Virus record (IMG/VR): IMGVR_UViG_3300042876_000444
Location: 1 to 36,803 of that record
Reading direction: 5' to 3' (one strand)
DNA: 36,803 nucleotides
Origin: a virus
Positions 1 through 5,225 of this stretch are shown here, in pieces. Every line of letters starts with the position of its first letter. The stretch's first letter is position 1. Under the pieces are notes generated by a model. It made no database searches. It saw nothing but the letters and a program-made list of their open reading frames with translations, and was not told the DNA's origin. A program made the position numbers and the translations under genes.

Positions 1-131
1 AATCGATCCAGCAAGAGTACGCCAAAAAACTTGCGGAACGGCTAGATCCGGAAGAAAAAGAAGAAGAGCAGCCGGAAGGTCAGGCTGGAGCAAAGACCTT
101 TGACGAACCTATCCCCGACGACATTTTCTAA
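1..131 (+). CDS. ssb: Single-stranded DNA-binding protein, C-terminal end (partial)
   Basis: The reading frame is open from base 3 to a TAA at 129-131, and its start lies outside the window. The visible 42 residues are a lysine/glutamate-rich linker followed by a strongly acidic tail ending DEPIPDDIF. Bacterial and phage SSB proteins end in an acidic linker and a DDIPF-type tip that docks recombination and replication partners, and this tail differs mainly by lacking the proline before the final Phe. The next gene, 11 bases downstream, is a RecB-type nuclease, which fits a recombination operon. The OB-fold that would prove the assignment is not in the window, so the call rests on tail and context. 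Confidence 0.55.
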   Translation, partial: SIQQEYAKKLAERLDPEEKEEEQPEGQAGAKTFDEPIPDDIF

Positions 132-142
132 GGAGAAAACCC

Positions 143-808
143 ATGGCAGTAATTGACAAGACCCTGGCTTCCAAGAGCCGACAGCATACCGTGTACAAGA
201 CCGCAGACGGGACCCGGGTCCCGGGCGTAACAACCGTCCTCGGAGTCCTCGCCAAGCCCGCCCTCATCGCATGGGCTAACCGCATGGGCCTCCAGGGCAT
301 CGACACGACCAAGTACGTCGACGCCGCCGCCAAGGCCGGAACGGCCGCGCACGAAATGATCCAATGCCACCTCACGGGCATGCCCTTCGACTCCACGCAG
401 TACCCCCAGGACCTCCTCGACCTGGCCGTGAACGGCTTCATCAAGTACCTGGATTGGGAGAAGGGCCACAAGATCGAGGACGTGCATTCGGAAATGGGAC
501 TCGTTTCCGAGAGCTGGAAGTACGGCGGGACCATCGATATGTACTGCAAGCTGGACGGGGTCCCTACCCTCGTCGACTTCAAGACCAATTCCAGCGGTAT
601 CTACGGGGAAATGATGCACCAGGTAGCCGGCGGATATCGGCAACTTCTCGGAGAAAACGGCTACCTCGTCCATCAGGTCCTCATCATCCGCCTCGGGAAG
701 AGCGACAACATGGACCTCGAGGCCAGGATGATCGGAGACTGGGATCTCCACTGGGACATTTTCCGCGAGTGCCTCCACCTCTACAACCTCTTGAAAAAGG
801 TGGCCTAG
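143..808 (+). CDS. PD-(D/E)XK (RecB/Cas4-like) phage exonuclease
   Basis: A 221-residue protein with the ordered motifs of the RecB-like PD-(D/E)XK nuclease family. GTAAHE lies near residue 70, GGTIDMY near 131-137 with the metal-binding Asp, VDFKTN near 148-153 giving the D...K catalytic pair, and a downstream Q...GGYRQLL segment matches the QxxxY motif. In phages such enzymes resect double-stranded DNA ends next to an SSB and an annealing protein, and here it directly follows the putative ssb. The start is ATG 143, preceded by AAGGAG at 131-136. Length is normal for single-domain family members. The nuclease fold is well supported, while the exact polarity or substrate is inferred from context. 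Confidence 0.8.
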   Translation: MAVIDKTLASKSRQHTVYKTADGTRVPGVTTVLGVLAKPALIAWANRMGLQGIDTTKYVDAAAKAGTAAHEMIQCHLTGMPFDSTQYPQDLLDLAVNGFIKYLDWEKGHKIEDVHSEMGLVSESWKYGGTIDMYCKLDGVPTLVDFKTNSSGIYGEMMHQVAGGYRQLLGENGYLVHQVLIIRLGKSDNMDLEARMIGDWDLHWDIFRECLHLYNLLKKVA

Positions 809-812
809 TCCC

Positions 813-1241
813 ATGGTCGAAATCTTGAGGGCGCAGCGGATCAAGACCGGATCCCACCTTCTGGTGACGTTCCAGGTCGACGGCTACTACCGGCCCTTCC
901 TGGCGAAGCTCTTCCGGGCAGGATCGCAGAAGACGGACGACCGCTACACCCTCAAGATCGACCTTCCCCGCCGGCCGCGCACGACTGGAGAGGGAAGCCA
1001 AAGCCATCATATCAACGGCCACGTCCAGCAGATCGCCATGGAAACCGGCGCGAGCTTCCAGGCCGTCAAGGAATACGCCAAGGCCGAAGCCGTCTCGGAA
1101 GGCTGGGGATTCACCACCCTCCCGAACGGCGACGTCCTGGCCAATTCAGAATCTACCGCGACCGTCGAGCAGGCATCGGTCCTCATCGAGGTACTGCATC
1201 GACTGGCCGCAGAATGGAGCATCCATCTTGTTGAAGAGTAG
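813..1241 (+). CDS. Possible NinB-like recombination mediator
   Basis: A 142-residue protein starting at ATG 813, four bases after the exonuclease stop. The N-terminal half is beta-rich and basic, with a KIDLPRRPR stretch. The C-terminal half, from about residue 64, is helical and contains SHHINGHVQQIAMETG and SESTATVEQASVLIEVLH. The arrangement of a short basic N-terminus, a histidine-containing helix, then a helix introduced by S/T-x-x-Q-A resembles phage NinB/Orf-type proteins, which help load recombinases onto SSB-coated DNA. The position between an exonuclease and an HNH nuclease fits. The resemblance is by eye and weak in places, so the function is tentative. Confidence 0.4.
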   Translation: MVEILRAQRIKTGSHLLVTFQVDGYYRPFLAKLFRAGSQKTDDRYTLKIDLPRRPRTTGEGSQSHHINGHVQQIAMETGASFQAVKEYAKAEAVSEGWGFTTLPNGDVLANSESTATVEQASVLIEVLHRLAAEWSIHLVEE

Positions 1242-1524
1242 AAGCAAAGAGGCCAGCGACTACGCCCAGGAGCATCCCTGGTGTGAGGCATGCGGCCAAC
1301 ACGCATCAAGCGAGGTCCACCATATCGCCCGCCGTTCCCTTCCGGGGACCGAGGACGAGGAGAACTTCCTGGCCCTCTGCCTCTGGTGCCATAAGCGATA
1401 CCACGACCACGGCTGGCAGACATTCGTCAAAGACTTCCCGCACATCGAGCCCAAGATTCAGCAGGCACGAGCCGCGCACGGGCTTAAGGGATCCTCAACG
1501 AAATTATGGAGGTACGAACCATGA
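1228..1524 (+). CDS. HNH endonuclease
   Basis: A 98-residue HNH protein. Residues 19-22 form CEAC, followed by EVHHI near residue 32 (the metal/general-base histidines), then CLWCHKRYHDH near residues 50-60. This C-x2-C / HH / C-x2-C...H set is the zinc-supported HNH fold. The start is taken as TTG 1228 because no ATG occurs upstream of the first cysteine pair and a GGAG lies about eight bases before it, giving a 14-base overlap with the previous gene. Family members nick or cut DNA. In this early position it could be a recombination nuclease or a homing-type enzyme, and a packaging role is less likely because the terminase genes are 4 kb away. Confidence 0.75.
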   Translation: MLKSRSKEASDYAQEHPWCEACGQHASSEVHHIARRSLPGTEDEENFLALCLWCHKRYHDHGWQTFVKDFPHIEPKIQQARAAHGLKGSSTKLWRYEP

Positions 1525-1628
1525 GGGGAATCATCTACAGGCTAGGCGTCCGCGTGAAGGAATTCGGCGAGCAGCGCCGGGTCATCGTGCTCATCCTCCT
1601 CGGGCTCTGGATAAGGGATAGGGTATAG
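1521..1628 (+). CDS. Small single-pass membrane protein (35 aa)
   Basis: An ORF of 35 codons starting at ATG 1521 in an ATGA overlap with the HNH gene stop. It has a strong GGAGGT ribosome site at 1508-1513, seven bases before the start. The protein has a basic N-terminal third (MRGIIYRLGVRVKEFGEQRR) then one hydrophobic helix, VIVLILLGLW, and a short basic tail. The overlap, the good ribosome site and the placement in the early operon argue that it is translated. No family is recognised. It may act at the inner membrane early in infection, but that is inference from the helix only. Confidence 0.5.
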   Translation: MRGIIYRLGVRVKEFGEQRRVIVLILLGLWIRDRV

Positions 1629-1631
1629 AAA

Positions 1632-2615
1632 ATGGCCCGCATTCGGCACATCAAGCCCGAGACCTACTTCGACGAAGACCTCGCCGCTTGCAGCTTCCCG
1701 GCCAGGTACATTTTCCCCGGCCTCTGGTGCCTGGCCGACTGCAAAGGACGCCTCGAGGACCGTCCGGCATGGATCCGAGCCCAGCTTTTACCCTACGACC
1801 AGGGGATCAACATGGACGAGCTCCTCCAAGAGCTCACCAAGGGCGGATTCATCACGCGCTACACGGCCGACATCGACGGCGAGCCCGTGGCCTTAATCCA
1901 GGTGAACGCCTTTTCTAGGCATCAAGTCCTTTCTGGAAAAGAAGCTCACGAGGATTCCCGCTACCCTGCCCCAGAGAAGATTTCACGCGGGGAAGTGATG
2001 GTGAAGCGACGGGGAAGTGATGGTGAAGTGATAGAGCACGACCGGGAAGCGAAAGGGAACGAGGGAGGGAGGGAAGTGAAGGGAAGGGAAAGGGAGGGAA
2101 TACAAGAGCCGGCCGCGGAAAGTCCGCAGCCGGTTACGCAGGACCTCGAGCTCGAATCGACTCCACCGGAAGACACCCTCGAGGATGTTCTCTGGGAGAC
2201 CTTCGCCGGATTCAACCACGGACCGAACGGCAAGCCGCAGTACGCGAGCTTCCCGAAGGAGCGCGAGGGGAACAAGCGTCTGGCCAAGCTGATCCGACGG
2301 TTCGCGCCGCCGGGCGAGGAAAAACCATTCGCCAAGGAATTTCTCCGGACGTTCTGGCGGCTCAAGTCCTCGACGGACCGATTCTGGCGATCCCAGCCCA
2401 TGACCCCGTCGGCACTCTCCGCGGCCGGGACCTTCGAGCGGATCCTCGAAGAGCTCAAGCGGCGCCCTACCCCCGAGGACCTGTCCGGGGACTGGCTGGC
2501 CGAACTGGCCCAAGATCAAGCGCAAAACGGGCCGGACGCGAAATTACCCCAGGACGACCTAGCGCGTTCAGCCTTACCCCTGGTTAACCGGTTGTCCAGC
2601 GAGGTTATGGCATGA
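1632..2615 (+). CDS. Phage replication initiator (O-/DnaD-like)
   Basis: A 327-residue protein. The N-terminal 100 residues begin MARIRHIKPETYFDEDLA and contain GLWCLADCKGRLEDRP, the hallmark of phage replisome-organiser proteins with a winged-helix DNA-binding domain. A low-complexity, charged linker at about residues 120-165 follows. It is encoded by a repeated purine-rich DNA stretch (see 1989-2100). The C-terminal domain, about 180-300, is helical with WxxFAGFNHGPNGKPQ and FLRTFWRLKS. By analogy to lambda O, the N-terminus binds origin repeats lying inside the gene and the C-terminus recruits the helicase loader. It starts at ATG 1632 just after the small membrane gene and ends in an ATGA overlap with the next gene, a likely loader. 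Confidence 0.65.
   Translation: MARIRHIKPETYFDEDLAACSFPARYIFPGLWCLADCKGRLEDRPAWIRAQLLPYDQGINMDELLQELTKGGFITRYTADIDGEPVALIQVNAFSRHQVLSGKEAHEDSRYPAPEKISRGEVMVKRRGSDGEVIEHDREAKGNEGGREVKGREREGIQEPAAESPQPVTQDLELESTPPEDTLEDVLWETFAGFNHGPNGKPQYASFPKEREGNKRLAKLIRRFAPPGEEKPFAKEFLRTFWRLKSSTDRFWRSQPMTPSALSAAGTFERILEELKRRPTPEDLSGDWLAELAQDQAQNGPDAKLPQDDLARSALPLVNRLSSEVMA
1989..2100 (+). repeat. Intragenic iteron-like repeats and G-quadruplex-prone purine tract (candidate origin)
   Basis: An 18-base unit starting GGGGAAGTGATGG occurs at 1989-2006 and again exactly at 2011-2028. The core GGGAAGYGA recurs at 1990, 2012, 2044 and 2071. From 2061 to 2100 the plus strand is purine except one T at 2077, with G-triplets at 2063, 2067, 2071, 2081, 2086, 2092 and 2096. 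That meets the canonical four-run quadruplex pattern twice. The block sits inside the replication initiator gene between its two domains, as iterons do in lambda O. Origin function is inferred. Confidence 0.5.
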
Positions 2616-2983
2616 CTCCGGCGGCATTCGTGGCCGAGATCCAAGGCTATTACGGGGTCCCCTATCCTGACGGCCAGAAAAAGGCGATGGCGGCATACCT
2701 CCAGACCGTACCGGAGGACGAGCTTGGCTACATCGTGGCGCAGCTCTTCAAGACCTACACGACGGCCTACAGCAAGGCGCCTGCCCCGCCGGACATCGCC
2801 GTCATCGAAAGGGCGCGCGAGGCCATCCAGGATGAAATGCGGGCGATACGGTCCAAGAGTATGGCAGTCGCCCTCCTGGAGGACAACGAGGAATACGCGA
2901 CACCGGAACAGGTTGCCGCCGTGATGAGGGAGATCGGAGAACTAGCGAAAGCGCGGAGATTCCGCGAAAGGAATGAGTCATGA
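2612..2983 (+). CDS. Possible helicase loader (G39P-like) replication protein
   Basis: A 123-residue protein starting in an ATGA overlap with the initiator stop. The N-terminal 70 residues are helical: an opening FVAEIQGYYGVPYPDGQKKA segment, then LQTVPEDELGYIVAQLF, then APAPPDIAVIERAR. This order, with IQxYY, a central helix pair and a PPDIAxI motif, resembles the N-terminal domain of SPP1 G39P-type loaders and inhibitors of the replicative helicase. The rest is a charged helical tail with no ATPase motifs, so a DnaC-type loader is excluded. Adjacency to the initiator supports a replication role. The family match is by eye only. Confidence 0.4.
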   Translation: MTPAAFVAEIQGYYGVPYPDGQKKAMAAYLQTVPEDELGYIVAQLFKTYTTAYSKAPAPPDIAVIERAREAIQDEMRAIRSKSMAVALLEDNEEYATPEQVAAVMREIGELAKARRFRERNES

Positions 2984-3135
2984 AACTATCACGCCTACTC
3001 GACGCGCTGATCCTAGCCATCGTCGGCACGGCGGCGCTGCTCCAGCTCGCTGGGCACGTCGTGACGTGCGTGGCGCGCAAGGTTGTCACACGGCTGTATA
3101 AGTCTGCTGGGTTAAGCTTACGCTGTCGCGCGTAA
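2980..3135 (+). CDS. Small membrane protein (51 aa)
   Basis: A 51-codon ORF starting at ATG 2980 in an ATGA overlap with the preceding gene, with AAAGGA about ten bases upstream. Residues 6-24 (LLDALILAIVGTAALLQLA) form one hydrophobic helix, and the tail is basic (VARKVVTRLYK). It is the last gene of the overlapping early block before the cassette island. The last part of the ORF encodes the hairpin at 3116-3137. Function is unknown. The overlap and ribosome site are the reasons to accept it as a gene. Confidence 0.45.
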   Translation: MKLSRLLDALILAIVGTAALLQLAGHVVTCVARKVVTRLYKSAGLSLRCRA

Positions 3136-3137
3136 GC
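3116..3137 (+). other. Perfect 8-bp stem-loop at the end of the early block
   Basis: GCTTACGC at 3116-3123 pairs with GCGTAAGC at 3130-3137 across a six-base loop. It lies six bases before the first cassette boundary (G3143) and overlaps the stop of the small membrane gene. No T-run follows, so an intrinsic terminator is unlikely. It may be part of the target recognised by the integron integrase, because IntI enzymes favour structured sites, or simply an RNA-stabilising hairpin. Confidence 0.4.
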
Positions 3138-3159
3138 GGGATGTTAGATGGATTCTTAG

Positions 3160-3179
3160 CCGTAAAACAAGTTTTACGG
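3160..3179 (+). promoter_or_regulatory. Perfect 9-bp palindrome upstream of the cassette 1 ORF
   Basis: CCGTAAAAC at 3160-3168 and GTTTTACGG at 3171-3179 form a perfect inverted repeat around AA. The two-base centre is too short for a good RNA hairpin, so a dimeric DNA-binding site is more likely. It lies 47 bases before the ORF start. No clear promoter hexamers were found around it. Confidence 0.4.
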
Positions 3180-3196
3180 ACACGAACTAAATCGCG

Positions 3197-3220
3197 GCCT
3201 GAGCGTATCAGGCAAAGGAG
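3197..3220 (+). promoter_or_regulatory. Hairpin abutting the Shine-Dalgarno, cassette 1
   Basis: GCCTGA at 3197-3202 pairs with TCAGGC at 3208-3213, and the very next bases are AAAGGAG (3214-3220), five bases before ATG 3226. Cassette 2 has the same layout: GCCGA at 3565-3569 pairs with TCGGC at 3583-3587, followed at once by AAAGGAG at 3588-3594. The 13 bases GGCAAAGGAGTTT are identical in the two leaders. Confidence 0.5.
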
Positions 3221-3225
3221 TTTTT

Positions 3226-3468
3226 ATGCACTACCGAAATGGTCGGGAAGCACAGAACGGCGACAAGATCGTCAAATTGGAAGGCGGGAAAATCGTATCG
3301 TTCGGCGTTCTGCATAGCGCAGTTCCCGGCAACGATTATTGCAATGGAAACATTGCGGTAATTCAGGCACCGAACGACATGGCCTGCATGGTGGATTGTC
3401 TGCACGTTGACGATCTTGTCGCAATCCTCGCCGAAAAAGGTCTGGATAAACGACCGGCTGGAAAGTAG
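3226..3468 (+). CDS. Cassette 1 protein, unknown function (80 aa)
   Basis: An 80-residue protein, the only ORF of cassette 1, with AAAGGAG five bases before its ATG. The N-terminus (MHYRNGREAQNGDKIVKLEGG) and following strands look like a small SH3/KOW-type beta barrel. The middle holds PGNDYCNGNIAVI and the C-terminus a helical CLHVDDLVAILAEKG. Cysteines fall at about residues 39, 54 and 59. I recall similar small proteins starting MHYRNGREA in environmental bacteria but know of no assigned role. It is soluble, with no signal peptide or membrane helix. Being cassette-borne and carried by a phage, an accessory or host-interaction role is possible, but that is speculation. Confidence 0.7.
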   Translation: MHYRNGREAQNGDKIVKLEGGKIVSFGVLHSAVPGNDYCNGNIAVIQAPNDMACMVDCLHVDDLVAILAEKGLDKRPAGK

Positions 3469-3479
3469 CAGGCCGCGAC

Positions 3480-3537
3480 ATCTAACAACGAGTTCGACCT
3501 GACAATCAGTAGATTGCAGGTCAACTCAATGTTCGGC
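3480..3537 (+). other. attC: attC site of cassette 1 (integron recombination site)
   Basis: R'' is ATCTAAC at 3480-3486, matching RYYYAAC. L'' is 3490-3501 and L' is 3517-3527. R' is GTTCGGC at 3531-3537, one mismatch from GTTRRRY. GAGTT(C)GACCTG pairs with CAGGTCAACTC, leaving C3495 unpaired. Then A3502 is unpaired and CAATC (3503-3507) pairs with GATTG (3512-3516) around an AGTA loop. On the bottom strand the unpaired bases are a G and a T, the extrahelical bases known to direct IntI to the folded attC bottom strand. The three-base unpaired spacers AAC and AAT flank the arms as expected. All hallmarks are present. Confidence 0.85.
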
Positions 3538-3810
3538 GGACGCCAAAGCGTCATAATAAGTTATGCCGACAGGCGCAAACATTCGGCAAAGGAGTTTAAC
3601 AATGCAATGTTACGAATGTCGGCATTACAAAAAAGACACTGAGTATAGCGGTCTTGGGTCTTGTTCGAGTGATGAAGTTTCCGGTCGGCTTGTATTCGGA
3701 AATGCCGACTACTTTTGATAGCGGATGACTTCGGCTGTCGCTTTGCCGAAGGCACCGAACAAGCTAATCAACCTGACTCGGGCGAATAGCCCTCGCAGGT
3801 TATCAGCATG
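3532..3810 (+). mobile_element. Integron gene cassette 2
   Basis: A 279-base segment between G^TT points at 3531/3532 and 3810/3811. It begins with GTTCGGC and ends in an attC whose inverse core is ACCGAAC, complementary to its own starting core at six of seven positions and clearly different from cassette 1's pair. It carries one 38-codon ORF with a good ribosome site. A GACGC/GCGTC hairpin lies at 3539-3552 and a CTTCGGC/GCCGAAG hairpin at 3729-3751 after the ORF. Composition is A/T-richer than the phage backbone. The TTAGACC after it belongs to the original target. Confidence 0.8.
3602..3718 (+). CDS. Cassette 2 protein, cysteine-containing, unknown function (38 aa)
   Basis: The ORF starts at ATG 3602 with AAAGGAG at 3588-3594, seven bases upstream, and ends at TGA 3716. 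The protein opens MQCYECRHYKKD, with Cys3 and Cys6 in a C-x2-C pair and a further Cys21 in GLGSCSSD. This could bind zinc as a half-knuckle, possibly as a dimer. It is the only ORF on the cassette strand with a ribosome site. No family is recognised. The shared leader with cassette 1 supports translation. Confidence 0.55.
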   Translation: MQCYECRHYKKDTEYSGLGSCSSDEVSGRLVFGNADYF

Positions 3811-3816
3811 TTAGAC
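3754..3816 (+). other. attC: attC site of cassette 2 (integron recombination site)
   Basis: R'' is ACCGAAC at 3754-3760 and R' is GTTAGAC at 3810-3816, a full GTTRRRY match. The left arm GCT-A-AT(C)AACCTG pairs with CAGGTTAT-C-AGC on the right, leaving C3769 unpaired. A3776 is the second unpaired base, followed by an imperfect stem CTCGGGC/GCCCTCG. The first unpaired C is nine bases after R'' and the A is seven further on, exactly the register of the other attC. The sequence of the arms otherwise differs from the first site, as expected for independent cassettes. Confidence 0.82.
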
Positions 3817-3850
3817 CGATACAGACGCCCAACGCGGAGGAGGGGAGAGG

Positions 3851-4078
3851 ATGGAATATGTAATATTCGACATGGATTTCCTTGAAATACCTTTCCAGGA
3901 TTATCCGGTAGACAATCTCGTAGTGTGCCATGATCCGCAAAAAAGATTAGGGACGGTAACTTGGGCGGTTGTAAAAGTCTATAGTCCGGGTTCACCTCCG
4001 GACGCACTTGGTTTGTTTTGGGAAAAAGAAAATGCTGTACGCTTTGCCGAAACATTCAAACAGGAGGCCCCCAAATGA
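3851..4078 (+). CDS. Small accessory protein, unknown (75 aa)
   Basis: A 75-residue acidic protein starting at ATG 3851 behind GGAGGAGGGGAGAGG, an unusually purine-rich ribosome site. The sequence is beta-rich with an aromatic core (VIFDMDFLEIPFQDYPVDN) and ends in a helix. There is no membrane segment. It starts 34 bases after the second attC and no further attC follows, so it is probably phage-resident rather than a third cassette. Base composition is still A/T-rich. It ends in an ATGA overlap with the next ORF, starting a chain of small overlapping genes. Function unknown. Confidence 0.6.
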   Translation: MEYVIFDMDFLEIPFQDYPVDNLVVCHDPQKRLGTVTWAVVKVYSPGSPPDALGLFWEKENAVRFAETFKQEAPK

Positions 4079-4170
4079 GCGAGTGTGTCGGCTGCCCTGG
4101 CGGTGGGATAGACTGCGCGGATAACTGCTTCAAAAAAACCCAGGAGGCCACAAAACGGGCGGAAAAATGA
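4075..4170 (+). CDS. Cysteine-rich micro-protein (31 aa)
   Basis: A 31-codon ORF in ATGA overlaps at both ends: ATG 4075 with the previous stop and TGA 4168-4170 with the next ATG. GGAGG at 4063-4067 lies seven bases before the start. Cysteines at residues 4, 7, 14 and 18 (CVGC...C...C) suggest a tiny zinc knuckle. The rest is a charged helix. The double overlap is the main support. No family recognised. Confidence 0.45.
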   Translation: MSECVGCPGGGIDCADNCFKKTQEATKRAEK

Positions 4171-4514
4171 GCGGAAAACGATTTGGCGAATGGAGCATAT
4201 CCGACGCTCTGCGTGAATGCGGTTTAATCGATCCACTCCCAGGAACGGCGCAGTATTGCGTGAAGCAAGAGCTAGACCGCCGCGCCGACACCGCGCAAGC
4301 CGACGATGCCGAGACGGTGCGGGCGCTGGAGGATGCTGCAAGAGAAATCAACAATCTTTTACAGCCGAATTACAAAACTTATTATGGCGAAGATAACGGA
4401 CAGCGGGTTACTCTCGATTTAGACGGCGATGTTTTCGGCATAGCGTTGACTAATCTTGATGACGCCCTCTCCGTCCTGTCCCGCCTGTCCGCCGGGAAGG
4501 GGGAGCCGAAATGA
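4167..4514 (+). CDS. Early accessory protein, unknown (115 aa)
   Basis: A 115-residue soluble protein. The N-terminus reads MSGKRFGEWSISDALRECG. A helix about residues 40-65 (DAETVRALEDAAREINNLL) is the kind found in small phage NinX/Eaa-type accessory proteins, and a beta segment VTLDLDGDVFGIAL and a last helix follow. It overlaps both neighbours by ATGA. No catalytic motif is evident, and the similarity to accessory phage proteins is only in style. Function unknown. Confidence 0.55.
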   Translation: MSGKRFGEWSISDALRECGLIDPLPGTAQYCVKQELDRRADTAQADDAETVRALEDAAREINNLLQPNYKTYYGEDNGQRVTLDLDGDVFGIALTNLDDALSVLSRLSAGKGEPK

Positions 4515-4708
4515 AAACCCGTCATAGTTTCAACGATAAGAACGGCATGCATTGGACAGCTTGCTCTGAATGTAATCGGGGCGGGAATGGAATGGACAAG
4601 GATAAATGTTCTTGTGGTTGGCAAGTGAAACGCTTTAACGGGCAAGGGTGCTATATCGGAACCGAGATGAATTACACGCCGCCCATTACCCCATCGGGGA
4701 AGGAGTAA
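4511..4708 (+). CDS. Cysteine-rich small protein (65 aa), possible zinc-binding
   Basis: A 65-residue protein beginning in an ATGA overlap. Cysteines fall in a CSEC pair near residue 18, a CSC group near residue 33 and a single Cys near 47. A CxxC plus CxC arrangement around a glycine-rich loop (NRGGNGMDKDK) is compatible with a zinc ribbon. A/T-rich codons match the surrounding accessory genes. Likely a small host-takeover or regulatory protein, but no family is recognised. Confidence 0.5.
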   Translation: MKTRHSFNDKNGMHWTACSECNRGGNGMDKDKCSCGWQVKRFNGQGCYIGTEMNYTPPITPSGKE

Positions 4709-4712
4709 ATAA

Positions 4713-5213
4713 GTGAAGTACATAAAAAAGCCGGTTGAGATTGAAGCGTTTGTTTTTGTGGGCGGAAGCGTGGAGCCTGGATGGCCTATCGGATGGCTTT
4801 CCGTCCCTCATGTTTTTTCTGACGATGGTGAGAGCGTTATCATCCCGACACTCGAAGGAGATCACCGAGCGGATAAAGGTGATTACATAATCAAGGGCAT
4901 CAAGGGCGAGTTCTATCCATGCAAGCCGGACATTTTCGTATTGACATACGAACCCACCTGGCCCAGCGGCCAGGACGAGGCGCGGGAGTTTCTTTTTAGC
5001 CTTGCCTCACTAAACGTGCAGGATAGAGTAATAGCTATCGTAGCCCGCGATGCCGCCCAGCGCGCCCATGGCAGACGCGACGCGGCGGAGGCGTTTTGCA
5101 AAGCGTGCCCTGGCGAACCTACGCCCAAATGCAAGATTGGATGCAAGGCTCTTAACACTATCCTCGGCGAGGTGAAGGGATCCGGAGGACAGCCCCCGGA
5201 AAAAGGAATATAA
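4713..5213 (+). CDS. Widespread phage hypothetical protein (PGDYIIxGxxGE type)
   Basis: A 166-residue protein starting at GTG 4713 with AGGAG at 4701-4705. The first 90 residues have the recurrent phage pattern KKPVEIEAF, then IPTLEGDHRA, then GDYIIKGIKGEFYPCKPDIF and TYE, which I recognise as a very common but uncharacterised phage domain. The extra C-terminal part (about 95-166) is helical with four cysteines in ACPG..CKIGC and looks like a separate module. It is the last gene before the terminase operon. Function unknown despite the common domain. Confidence 0.65.
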   Translation: MKYIKKPVEIEAFVFVGGSVEPGWPIGWLSVPHVFSDDGESVIIPTLEGDHRADKGDYIIKGIKGEFYPCKPDIFVLTYEPTWPSGQDEAREFLFSLASLNVQDRVIAIVARDAAQRAHGRRDAAEAFCKACPGEPTPKCKIGCKALNTILGEVKGSGGQPPEKGI

Positions 5214-5225
5214 TCCAGGAGAACG

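Larger units (their letters stand above)
3144..3531 (+). mobile_element. Integron gene cassette 1
   Basis: A 388-base segment bounded by two G^TT points. It begins with the core GTTAGAT at 3143-3149 and ends in the attC at 3480-3537, whose inverse core is ATCTAAC at 3480-3486, the exact complement of the starting core. That complementarity is what a circularised cassette predicts, because the two halves belong to one attC. The segment holds one ORF (3226-3468) with its own ribosome site. It is A/T-richer than the flanking phage genes and uses codons such as ATA, TTG and GGA that its neighbours avoid. Cassette identity is well supported by structure. The carrier integron and integrase are not in the window. 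Confidence 0.82.

Noticed and set aside
2044-2100. CRISPR-like or microsatellite array
   Set aside because: The units are short, irregular and purine-rich without spacers. They fit iterons or a G-rich structural tract.
3116-3149. A third attC site at the left boundary
   Set aside because: There is a good right core and a hairpin, but no RYYYAAC partner, no unpaired bases in the expected register and no pairing of the outer arms. It fits a target site better.
3851-5213. Further integron cassettes
   Set aside because: Despite A/T-rich small genes, no attC or inverse core was found up to the terminase gene, and the ORFs overlap by ATGA, which cassettes do not.
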